A stretch of DNA of 38,526 nucleotides, from assembly GCA_023129715.1 (NCBI GenBank), contig JAGMBO010000080.1, forward strand, positions 1 to 38,526. The letters run 5' to 3'. The notes beneath the pieces were generated by a model. That model had not been told where the DNA came from. It did no database searches and was given only the letters and a program-made list of their open reading frames with translations. A program made the translations under genes and the position numbers. Numbering within the stretch: position 1 is the first letter of the stretch; each line of letters begins with the position of its first letter. This document shows positions 9,343 through 16,858 of this stretch, piece by piece. This DNA is from Candidatus Eiseniibacteriota bacterium (GTDB lineage Bacteria > Eisenbacteria > RBG-16-71-46 > CAIMUX01 > WJJG01).

Positions 9343-10671
9343 GTGAAGCGACTCGTCGTCATCGGAGGTGGGGCCGCCGGTCCCAGTGTTGCGGCCAAGG
9401 CGAAGCGCGTCGATCGGAACCTGGATGTTCAGATGTTCGATCAGGGGCCGCACGTTTCCTATGCCGCCTGCCCCACGCCCTACTTCATCGCCGGCCGGAT
9501 CCCGACCGCCGAGCGCCTGATCGCCCGCTCGCCCGAGAAGTTCGCCCAATCGGGAATCGACGTTCATCTGCGAACCGGGATCGAGACCCTCGATCTGGCC
9601 GCGGGCATGGCGACCGATACCGGCGGTCGCCGGTGGCCCTATGATTATGTGGCCTACACGACCGGGGCCTCTTCACGCCGGCTCGAGGCGCCCGGTGGGG
9701 ACGCCGAAGGGGTCTTCTCGTTGAAGGACCTATCCGACGCGATCGAGATCGAGCGCTTCGTGCGCGAGCGCAGGCCGCGCCGGGCGGTCATCCTGGGCGC
9801 CGGCCTGATCGCCATGGAGATGGCCGAGGCCTTCCGGGAACTCGAGCTCGAGACGACGATTCTCTATCGGGGTACCTTGCCCGCCCGGCGCCTCGGCCCT
9901 GAGCTCGCCACCCTCGTTCTGGAGGAGTTGGAGCGGTGTGGCGTGACCTTCGTCCCTGAGGCGGAGGTTGCCGCGATCGAGTCCTCCAGTCGGGGTCTGC
10001 GCATCGAGAGCAATCGGGGCGCCTTCGACGCCGATCTGGTGCTCGTCGCTCTCGGGATTCGTCCGAACACGGCCCTCGCCGGGCAGGCCGGGATCCGGCT
10101 CGGGGCAACGGGGGCGGTGGCCACGGATCGCCGGCAGCGCACCAACCATGAGCAGGTCTTCTCCGCCGGCGACTGCGCCGAGGCGACCCATCGGATCACC
10201 GGGAAGGCGGGCTACTTTCCCTATGGGGATGTCGCCAACAAGCAGGGTCGCGTGGCCGGAGCGAACATCGGGGGCGAGGAAGCCGAATTCCCCGGAGTTC
10301 TCGCCTCCTGGTGTTTCAAAGTTTTCGATCTCGAGGTCGCTTCCACCGGGCTGACGCCCGCTGAGGCGCAGGCCGAAGGGATCGATGCCGTCGCCGTCCA
10401 AGTGCGCGCCGGCTCCCGCGCGGGCGCATATCCCGGAGCCCGGCCACTGCACCTGCGTCTGGTCGCCGAGCGCGGCAGTGGGCGCTTGCTTGGCGCGCAG
10501 GCCGTCGGGGCCGACCAGGTCGTCGGCCGGATCGATGTGGTCGCGGCGGGTCTGCAGCGTGGGATGACCGCGGCCGACTTGGCGCAGCTCGATCTGTGCT
10601 ACGCGCCTCCCTTCTCGCCGGTCTGGGATCCGTTGCACATCGCCGCCGGCGAGTGTCTGAAGAAGCTTTGA
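9343..10671 (+). CDS. FAD-dependent pyridine nucleotide-disulfide oxidoreductase, CoA-disulfide reductase/NADH oxidase type
   Basis: The start is taken as GTG at 9343, because AGGGAGGGAG sits directly upstream and the Rossmann motif begins at once (RLVVIGGGAAG); the longer reading frame from 9124 runs through the previous terminator. The 442-residue protein has the FAD-binding GxGxxG, a second NAD(P)H-binding fold (VILGAGLIAMEMA) and the C-terminal dimerisation domain. It carries a single redox Cys at residue 43 in SYAACPTPYF, the position of the active Cys in CoA-disulfide reductases and NADH oxidases that use one cysteine. Likely roles are disulfide or peroxide reduction, or NADH oxidation. 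The usual 'CGLPY' is CPTPY here. No rhodanese domain is fused. The antiporter gene follows after 55 bp. Confidence 0.88.
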   Translation: MKRLVVIGGGAAGPSVAAKAKRVDRNLDVQMFDQGPHVSYAACPTPYFIAGRIPTAERLIARSPEKFAQSGIDVHLRTGIETLDLAAGMATDTGGRRWPYDYVAYTTGASSRRLEAPGGDAEGVFSLKDLSDAIEIERFVRERRPRRAVILGAGLIAMEMAEAFRELELETTILYRGTLPARRLGPELATLVLEELERCGVTFVPEAEVAAIESSSRGLRIESNRGAFDADLVLVALGIRPNTALAGQAGIRLGATGAVATDRRQRTNHEQVFSAGDCAEATHRITGKAGYFPYGDVANKQGRVAGANIGGEEAEFPGVLASWCFKVFDLEVASTGLTPAEAQAEGIDAVAVQVRAGSRAGAYPGARPLHLRLVAERGSGRLLGAQAVGADQVVGRIDVVAAGLQRGMTAADLAQLDLCYAPPFSPVWDPLHIAAGECLKKL

Positions 10672-10726
10672 CGATCGTGGGAGACCGGCGGCCCTGGATC
10701 CGGCAAGCCAGGTTCGCGGAGGGGAC

Positions 10727-12394
10727 ATGGAAATCTGGACGTTTCTTCTCGAGCTGACCGGCCTACTCGCGCTGGCCGCGCTGCTCGGGACGATCTCCGA
10801 GCGGCTCGGTTTCAGCGCTCTGATCGGCTACCTGCTGGCGGGGTTGCTGCTCGGTCCCGGAGGCTTCGGCCTCGTCGAGACGGCCAATGTGGCTCCGGTG
10901 GCCGAACTGGGGGTCGCCCTGCTGCTCTTCAGCATCGGCCTGGAGTTCTCGCTGCCCCGCCTCCGGCGCCTGGGGCCGACCGTGCTCTGGGGCGGACTGC
11001 TCCAAGTGCTCGTGACCGGCACGGTCTTCTCCGTCCTGGCGCTTGCCCTCGGGTGGAGCCTGCGCCCCGCGATCGTCATTGGAGCGGTGATCTGTCTCAG
11101 CAGTACCGCCTCGGTGCTGCGTCTGCTGCGGGATCGTACCGAACTCGAGACCGTGCCCGGCCGCAGCGCGCTCGGGATCTTGCTCGTCCAGGACATCGCC
11201 GTGGTCCCGCTCGTCTTGTTGGTCACCTTGCTCGGGGGGCAGGGGGGCCTTGAAGAACTCCTGCTGGACATCGTCCTCGCCCTGGCGGCGGGTCTCGGGC
11301 TGATTGGCGTGCTCTTGCTGGCCGGACGCTTCGTACTGCCGCGCTTCCTGACCCAGGTGGTGCTGACCCGCAACCGCGAGCTTGCGATTCTCTGGGCGGT
11401 CGTCATCTGTCTGGGGACGACGTGGGTCGCCCATGAGATCGGCCTGAGCCCGGCGCTGGGGGCTCTCGTCGCCGGCCTGGTTCTGGCCGAATCGCCCTTC
11501 GCGACCCAGATCCGCGCGGACGTCGGTGCGTTGCGGGCGCTCTTCGTCGCGCTTTTCTTTGCCGGCGTCGGGATGCTCGCCGAGCTGGCCTGGTTCACCC
11601 GCCACGCGGCGATTCTGCCCGGGGTCCTGCTGGGAGTTCTCGCCGTCAAGGCGATCATCATCGCTGCGATCCTGCGGTTTCTGCGTCTTCCGCTGCGTCA
11701 TGCGATCGCCGCCGGCCTGGCACTCTGCCAGATCGGGGAATTCGGCTTTGTCTTGCTCCAGGTTGCCGGCGGCTACGGGCTGCTGCCCGCCCAGGTCATG
11801 GAGGTGCTCCTGCTGGCCACCGTGGGGGCTCTGCTCGCTACGCCTTTCCTGTTGCCGCTGGGATACCGTCTGGGGGCGCTGCTCGATCGGGCTCCGTTGG
11901 CTTCGCGGCAGCCAGGCGGCGCGGAGCGCTCCGAGACGGCGCCGGGAGAGGCTCCGGCGCTGCGCGATCATGTTCTTGTGGTCGGGTACGGACCAGCCGG
12001 GCAGCAGGTCGCCGAACGACTCCATCATGACCAGGTTCCCGTCTGTATCATCGATGCCAATCCAAGGGCGGCCGAGCTGACCCGCCAGCGCGGCCTACCC
12101 GTTCTGATCGGCGATGCCACCTTTCGCGAGATCCTCGACCATGCCGGCTTGAAGAGCGCCCAGGCACTGGTGGTCACGGTTCCCGACCATGGTTCCGCCC
12201 AATCGATCCTGCGCCTTTCCCGCGCGACGGCGCCGCATGTCCCGGTCATCGTGCGCGCGCGATATCATCGTTTCGCGCGTGATCTTGCCGACGACGGCGC
12301 CGCTGCCGTCTACGACGAAGAAGGCTCGGCGGGGGAATCGATGGCGCGGCTGGTCGCCGACTGCCTGCGAACCTGTCCACGGACGAAAGCCTGA
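10727..12394 (+). CDS. CPA2 (KefB-type) monovalent cation:proton antiporter with TrkA-N domain
   Basis: The 555-residue protein has about twelve membrane helices in residues 1-390. They include the family signature GFSALIGYLLAGLLLGPGG and 'LLLFSIGLEFSLPRLR', 'SSTASVLRLL' and 'LVQDIAVVPL'. A cytosolic RCK/TrkA-N Rossmann domain follows from about residue 414 (HVLVVGYGPAGQQVA, then 'IIDANP'). Relatives are K+/H+ antiporters gated by nucleotides or glutathione adducts. GGAGGGG precedes the ATG. A disulfide-reductase-type flavoprotein directly upstream fits a thiol- or redox-responsive K+ efflux pair, but that link is inference. The stop codon touches the end of the nuclease relic on the other strand. 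Confidence 0.92.
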   Translation: MEIWTFLLELTGLLALAALLGTISERLGFSALIGYLLAGLLLGPGGFGLVETANVAPVAELGVALLLFSIGLEFSLPRLRRLGPTVLWGGLLQVLVTGTVFSVLALALGWSLRPAIVIGAVICLSSTASVLRLLRDRTELETVPGRSALGILLVQDIAVVPLVLLVTLLGGQGGLEELLLDIVLALAAGLGLIGVLLLAGRFVLPRFLTQVVLTRNRELAILWAVVICLGTTWVAHEIGLSPALGALVAGLVLAESPFATQIRADVGALRALFVALFFAGVGMLAELAWFTRHAAILPGVLLGVLAVKAIIIAAILRFLRLPLRHAIAAGLALCQIGEFGFVLLQVAGGYGLLPAQVMEVLLLATVGALLATPFLLPLGYRLGALLDRAPLASRQPGGAERSETAPGEAPALRDHVLVVGYGPAGQQVAERLHHDQVPVCIIDANPRAAELTRQRGLPVLIGDATFREILDHAGLKSAQALVVTVPDHGSAQSILRLSRATAPHVPVIVRARYHRFARDLADDGAAAVYDEEGSAGESMARLVADCLRTCPRTKA

Positions 12395-12566
12395 TCTCCC
12401 GGTCGAGCTGACGCACGAACCAACCGGCGGGGAGAACCTCGGTTTCGTAGAACCGACGGGCCTGCTCGTTCTACACCGCGAGCGGGCGGATGTGGGCGGA
12501 CCACGGGAGCGGGAAACGAGACGCGATCTGCGCGAGGGTCGATTCTGCAGACACCGTCTGCAATAT
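12393..12566 (-). pseudogene. Relic of a YhcG/DUF1016 (PDDEXK) nuclease gene
   Basis: Reading the minus strand gives LQTVSAESTLAQIAS, then RFPLPWSAHIRPLAV, a TAG stop at 12473-12471, and in the same frame NEQARRFYETEVLPAGW, FVRQLDREI. This matches the conserved linker of DUF1016/YhcG proteins, which typically read FPLPWSxYVRLLSV and then ARxFYETEALRGGWSVRQLDRQI. The fragment has no start, no N-terminal domain and no C-terminal nuclease domain. It is interrupted by the stop and ends exactly where the antiporter gene ends. I read it as a decayed remnant of a nuclease often found near restriction or toxin loci. Family recognition is from memory of the motif, not a search. Confidence 0.72.
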
Positions 12567-12792
12567 CTCCCTGCTAGAATTGCCAGAGCTCCCAGTCCGC
12601 GGCGCGATCAGCACGGCCGTGATCAACAGGCGCGGGACGAGCGTCAGGCGCTCAGGGCGGCGGCCACTGATGCAAAGAGCAACACGTCGAGTGCGAGCCA
12701 CCCGGCGATTGCCGGGGATGAGTTGCCCGCAGCGGCTTGGTATCCTCTCCGGACATGGCGTCCCGCCGGCCGGGCAACAGGGGGGCGAAGAG
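12567..12792. other. Non-coding remainder upstream of the C1 peptidase
   Basis: No intact gene is visible here. On the minus strand two hydrophobic stretches occur in different frames (GWLALDVLLFASVAAAL at about 12645-12700 and LTLVPRLLITAVLIAP just below). They could be another frameshifted membrane-protein remnant, but I do not recognise a family. A plus-strand reading frame from 12490 is open through this region and joins the C1 peptidase, but its sequence is Arg-rich and lies antisense to the nuclease relic, so I do not treat it as coding. Confidence 0.45.
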
Positions 12793-14251
12793 ATGGGCGC
12801 AGAAATGGGTGCAGAGACCGGACAAGGGCATCGCTGGTCATCCGTGGCGAAGAACGCCGCGCGGCTGCGAGTGTCGCGCATGGGCGTTTCCTGGGGAGGC
12901 AGTCGGCGCGGTCTGCTCCTGGCCTGCGGGGTGCTCCTGACTCTGCTTGCTGGGTCCGCGGCCATGGGGGCGGGTGATGATCCACGGCCCGATGAGCATT
13001 CATCGGCTCAGGCAGAGGCCAGGCTGCCGGAGAGCGGCACCCCGGCGACCTACAAGCCCGCCTATCGCTACCCGGTGATCGAGGAGCTCAAGGCCGAACA
13101 CCGAGCCCGCCAGGCCGAGCGGGACTCGCTGCGTGGGCTGGCCGATGAGCGCTATGACGCGGAGGCCAAGCGCGAACGCGAGGACCGGCAGTCATTGCGA
13201 CTGGACTGGAGCGCCGTTGAAAAACCTTCGAGCCCGGAGGCGTTCGCCCCGGCGTTTCATTTCCCGCCCCAGCCCCAGTACAAGACGAGGACATGCTGGG
13301 CCTTCTGTTCGGTCTCCTTCTTCGAGTCCGAGGCCTTCCGCCGCACCGGGCGCGAGATCAAACTCTCGGAGATGTGGGTCGTCTACTGGGAATTCGTCGA
13401 GAAGGTGCGTCGCTACGTGCAGCAGTACGGTCATGCCAACTTCGGCTCGGGCTCTCAGGATCAGGGGACGCGCGAGATCTTCCGGCAGTACGGCGGCGTG
13501 CCCGCCGAAGCCTATTTCGGCCTCCCGGCGAAGGGGGAACGGCACGACCACACGGAGATGACTGCGGCGGTGCGGGCCTACCTGGAGCACGTCGAGGAGA
13601 CCGATTTCTGGGACGAGGAGAAGGTGATCGCGATCGTCCGGACGATCCTCGACAGCTACCTGGGCCCGCCCCCCCGAGACGTTCATCTTCGAAGGCCGGA
13701 CCTACACACCCGAGGCCTTTCTGGCAACCGTGCTCGACCTCGACATGGACGAATACGTCAATATCGTCTCGACGATGGCTGAGCCGTTCGGCCAATGGAT
13801 CATGCTCGATGTCCATGACAACTGGCGCCGCAACGAGGACTATCTCAACCTGCCGCTCGATCGGTTCTACAGTGTCATCCGCTCGGCCGTCGCGAGCGGT
13901 TACACGGTCACCTGCGGTGGCGATACCAGTGAGCCGGGCGTCGACGGCATGGAAGATGCCGCGATCATTCCGAGCTGGGACATCCCGGCCGCATACATCG
14001 ATCAATCCAGTCGGGAGCTGCGGATCGTCAACGGCACGACCTCCGACGATCATGGGGTTCATCTCGTCGGGTTCCTGCCCCACGGCGGGCGTGACTGGTT
14101 CCTCGCCAAGGACAGCAATCGCAGTTCGCGCTTGGGTGCTTTCAAGGGCTACTACTTCTACGATGGAGACTTCATCCGCCTGAAAGCCTTGACCTGCATG
14201 GTCCATCACGATCGTCTCGAGGGCCTGCTGTCGGGAGAGGATCGGTGGTAG
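12793..14251 (+). CDS. Exported C1 (papain/bleomycin-hydrolase-like) cysteine peptidase, interrupted by a one-base frameshift
   Basis: The start at 12793 is chosen for the AGGGGGG nine bases upstream; ATG 12880 is a good alternative that starts closer to the hydrophobic signal (GLLLACGVLLTLLAG). Catalytic features are Gln six residues before Cys168 in YKTRTCWAF, His in DHGVHLVGF (codon at 14051) and, where the third residue is normally Asn, Asp in AKDS. The frame breaks in a run of seven C at 13669-13675. Upstream the frame reads LDSYLGPPP; removing one C continues it as PPETFIFEGRTYTPEAF and on to the stop at 14249. The corrected protein is about 485 residues. Without correction the product ends at 13782 and lacks His. 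This may be a sequencing error, a recent mutation or slippage. A thioredoxin-like gene follows 46 bp on. Confidence 0.8.
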
Positions 14252-14297
14252 GCGGGTAAGAGAGAGACACCGGTTCCTTGGAAGGGGGCATGCCAGC

Positions 14298-15278
14298 ATG
14301 ACACGGACGAGATTCAGCCGGCCCGCAGGTGCGGTCTTCCTTTTCGTCTTGGCAGCGCTTGTGAGCGGGGCGCCGGATGCGGCGGCCGAGGGTATTTTCT
14401 GGGCGGAGATGACCTTCCTCGAGGCCCTGGAGCAGGCCGGGCGTGAGGACAAGCTCCTGATGGTCGATGTCCATGCCGCCCATTGCATGCAATGCAAGGA
14501 GATGGACGAAGAGCTTTGGGAGACTCCCGCGGGCGCCACGCTGGGAGAGGGGTTGATTGCAGTCAAGGTTGCCTCGGACCGTCCCGAAGCGAATGAGTTG
14601 CGGCAGCGCTATCCCATCCTGGGCCTGCCCGTGGTGATCTTCATCAAGCCGGGCGGTGAGGAACTCGGCCGGGTGCTCGGTTTCCGCAGTGTGAAGTCAT
14701 TCCTTGCCGACGCGGACGGCCTGCGCGAGTGGATCGATCCTCTCCCGCCGCTCGAGGCGGAGCTGGAGGCGAATCCCAACTCGATCACCCACCTGCTCAC
14801 CGTCCTGGAGCAGTACATCTACCGCATGCGAGAGGCGGACGCCCACGAGTTGCTCGATCGGATCATGGTTCTGGATCCCGAGCATCGCAGCCGGGAGGCG
14901 ACCAAGGCGCTGACGCTGACGGCGAAGTACCAGGAGCAGTTCAGGCGCGACTGGGACGAGGCGCTCGCGCTCTGGAAGTCACTGGTGCAGCTCTACCCGA
15001 CGCTTCCCTCGGTTTCCTCGGGGATCAAGGGAAGCTGTACGATCGCGAAGGCCTGGGACCAGGAGCAGAGCTGGATCGATTGGATTTGCGACATTGGTGC
15101 GCAATATCCCGAGTCGGGCCGCTTGCACTACAATATCGCCATGATTTCCTACCGGGAAGGCCTGACCGATGCCTGCCTGGCCAAGTCGGCCCGCATCGCG
15201 ATCGCGCGGGGCGTAGGCCCCAAGAACATGGACGAGATCGCGGCAGCGCTCGGGGGATCCGCGGCGAGCGACGAGTAA
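14298..15278 (+). CDS. Exported thioredoxin-fold protein with helical repeat C-terminus
   Basis: The 326-residue product has a signal peptide (cleavage near AAAEG, about residue 31). It has a thioredoxin-like domain (about 35-150) with the redox motif Cys63-Met-Gln-Cys66 in AAHCMQCKEMD, and cis-Pro in 'GLPVVIFIKPGG'. This arrangement is like DsbD gamma or 'thioredoxin family, DUF255-like' proteins that handle disulfides in the envelope. Residues about 160-320 are helical, with TPR-like pairs (ALALWKSLVQLYPTLPSV, RLHYNIAMISYREG). It follows the secreted cysteine peptidase on the same strand, which would need its active Cys kept reduced; a functional link is plausible but inferred. It converges with the cyclophilin gene. 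Confidence 0.85.
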   Translation: MTRTRFSRPAGAVFLFVLAALVSGAPDAAAEGIFWAEMTFLEALEQAGREDKLLMVDVHAAHCMQCKEMDEELWETPAGATLGEGLIAVKVASDRPEANELRQRYPILGLPVVIFIKPGGEELGRVLGFRSVKSFLADADGLREWIDPLPPLEAELEANPNSITHLLTVLEQYIYRMREADAHELLDRIMVLDPEHRSREATKALTLTAKYQEQFRRDWDEALALWKSLVQLYPTLPSVSSGIKGSCTIAKAWDQEQSWIDWICDIGAQYPESGRLHYNIAMISYREGLTDACLAKSARIAIARGVGPKNMDEIAAALGGSAASDE

Positions 15279-15330
15279 GCCACAGACCCCCCGCTGCGAG
15301 AACGAGTGCGCGTGACCGGGAGTGGGTTGT

Positions 15331-16038
15331 CTACTTGACCTCGATCGTCGCCTTTTCCATGACGATGTTCTCAGAGGTCTTTCCGCTGCGGCTGCCGACC
15401 GCCTCGATCGCGCTCAACGTCTCCGTGCCCTCGACGACCTCACCGAAGATCGTGTGCTTGCCATCGAGATGGGGTGTCGGCACGAAGGTGAGGAAGAACT
15501 GGCTGCCGTCGGTGTCCGGTCCGGCATTCGCCATCGAGAGGAGCCCCGGCCGGTCGTGCTTGACCTTGCGGTCGAACTCCCCTGCATACTTGTAGCCCGG
15601 ACCACCGGTGCCCGTTCCGAGCGGACATCCCCCCTGGGCCATGAAGCGCGAGATCACCCGGTGGAAGCCCACGCCGTCGTAGAAGCCCAGGCGCGTGAGA
15701 TAGATAAAGCTTGTGACGTGCATCGGCGCGACGCCGGGCATGAACTTGATGACCAACGGGCCCTTGTTGGTCTCGATCCGTACGTAGTACTCGTGCTCCG
15801 GATCGAACTCGACGGCAGTCGGTTTTGGCAGGGAGGTACGCCAAGACTTCTTGCTCTTGTCGATCTCCGCCTGGGCGATCTGTGCGTCGATCTGCTCGAT
15901 GGCCGTGTCTTTCACCGTGGCGCTCTCCTCCGTTGTGGTCGTGGCTTCCATGACTGGCTCACCGGTCGTGACCTTCTCATCGGCCAAGGCTGCGCCGGCG
16001 GCGGCAAGTGCCAGGAATGCCATCAGGATCGTCCTCAT
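15331..16038 (-). CDS. Exported cyclophilin-type peptidyl-prolyl cis-trans isomerase
   Basis: The 235-residue product has a signal peptide (residues 1-19, ALA-D) and a Thr/Glu-rich linker to about residue 70. A compact bacterial cyclophilin domain then shows [35 protein letters not shown] and IFGEVVEG. Key catalytic and binding residues (Arg in FHR, Phe/Met in FMAQ, Gln-Phe-Phe, His-Leu-Asp) are present. It catalyses proline isomerisation during folding of exported proteins, probably in the periplasm. AAGGAGG lies eight bases before the ATG. It converges with the thioredoxin-like gene, with 52 bp between stops and no clear terminator. Confidence 0.95.
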   Translation of the reverse strand: MRTILMAFLALAAAGAALADEKVTTGEPVMEATTTTEESATVKDTAIEQIDAQIAQAEIDKSKKSWRTSLPKPTAVEFDPEHEYYVRIETNKGPLVIKFMPGVAPMHVTSFIYLTRLGFYDGVGFHRVISRFMAQGGCPLGTGTGGPGYKYAGEFDRKVKHDRPGLLSMANAGPDTDGSQFFLTFVPTPHLDGKHTIFGEVVEGTETLSAIEAVGSRSGKTSENIVMEKATIEVK

Positions 16039-16364
16039 GCGTAAGCCTCCTTCTCGATGTCTGGGCTCCGGATCCCTGGGTCCGGCCGGCGCTGTGCGCC
16101 TCTGGGGCCGGTGACCCGGTGAATCCGTGCCTGGCGAAACTTCGGCGGCAGTCTACCGGAAGCCGGTGCTGCCCGGCAACCGCTGCCGGCCAGGCTTGAT
16201 AACCCCGCGAGGATCGTCGGTTCCGGCGCCCCCCCCGCTGCCCCGTGCATTTCACCGCCAGCGTTCCTATACTAGTAGTGGCGACTCTGGTGATCGCCTT
16301 CCTCTCAGACCGCGAGCGTGGCTTTGCAGACGATTTCTCCCCAGGGGCAGCCGGCTAGGCTTCC

Positions 16365-16398
16365 ACTGGCCGTCCCAGGGAGGACTGGGACGGCCGGT
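16365..16398. other. Perfect 11-bp stem-loop with GGAGGA / UCCUCC loop
   Basis: GGCCGTCCCAG (16368-16378) pairs perfectly with CTGGGACGGCC (16385-16395), and the stem extends to 14 bp with C-G, A-T and one T-G pair. The six-base loop reads GGAGGA on the plus strand and TCCTCC on the minus strand. No T-run follows on either side, so it is not a simple terminator. The loop is Shine-Dalgarno-like (plus) or anti-Shine-Dalgarno-like (minus), as in some regulatory RNAs; whether it is transcribed is unknown. Confidence 0.7.
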
Positions 16399-16506
16399 CC
16401 AGCGGGGGGTCTTTGCCCGGTCGGTGCCGCATCCCGGAGCGGGGGCCGGGGGCACGCAAGGGCCTCGCCGAACAGGAGAACCAGGGACATTACTTCCCCT
16501 GCATCC

Positions 16507-16680
16507 GCCGCCGCGGGCCCCGGGGGCGCTTGCGATCCCCCGGCCTTTGGCCGCCGCGGGCCCCGTGGGGCGCTCACGGTCCTCCCGGCCCTTAGCCGCC
16601 GCGGGGCCCTGGGGGCGCCTGCGATTCCCCCGACCCTCTCCCCCGCGGGCCCCGGGTGACGCTTACGATCCCTCCGAACA
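16507..16680. repeat. Four imperfect tandem copies of a 43-45 bp GC-rich repeat
   Basis: Copies begin at about 16507, 16550, 16595 and 16638. Each starts with GCCGCCGCGGGCCCC (the last is shortened), continues with GGGGCGCTTGCGATCCC-like sequence and ends in a C/T-rich spacer. Every copy contains the palindromes CCGCGG and/or GGGCCC and so could fold on itself. The copies are diverged, so the array is not very recent. Confidence 0.8.
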
Positions 16681-16723
16681 TCCCCCCCCCCAGCCAACCT
16701 GCCCCGCAATGCGTTGTCGTTAT

Positions 16724-16756
16724 TCAGCTTAGCTGATATGGAAATCGTGGTATAAT
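16724..16756 (+). promoter_or_regulatory. Extended -10 promoter with upstream palindrome for the subtilase gene
   Basis: A perfect TATAAT at 16751-16756 is preceded by TG one base away (TGGTATAAT), an extended -10 element; no good -35 box is present. Overlapping where the -35 would be, TCAGCTTAGCTGA (16724-16736) is a perfect 6-bp inverted repeat around one base, a plausible operator. This leaves a leader of about 95 bases before the ATG at 16859, which has AAAGGAGA upstream. Confidence 0.55.
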
Positions 16757-16858
16757 CGTAGAGATCGCTTCGATGTTCTGGGCGGAGGCCGACGCCCATC
16801 CAAACCAGTCGGCCCGCGACATCCGATCCTGTAACTGACATCAAAGGAGAGACTTCAG

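Larger units (their letters stand above)
16039..16858. other. Long non-coding interval with hairpin, GC-rich repeats and a promoter
   Basis: These 820 bp separate the divergent cyclophilin and subtilase genes. Several open frames exist on both strands, but they are Pro/Arg/Gly-rich, overlap each other and follow the repeat period, so I call none of them. Separately listed contents are a strong hairpin near 16365-16398, four copies of a 44-bp repeat at 16507-16680 and a palindrome with an extended -10 box at 16724-16756. A C10 run lies at 16682-16691. From 16039 to about 16360 I see only the cyclophilin ribosome site. Confidence 0.6.

Noticed and set aside
12490-12792. Upstream extension of the C1 peptidase from ATG 12490
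   Set aside because: Arg-rich, antisense to the nuclease relic, and placed before a good ribosome site and signal peptide.
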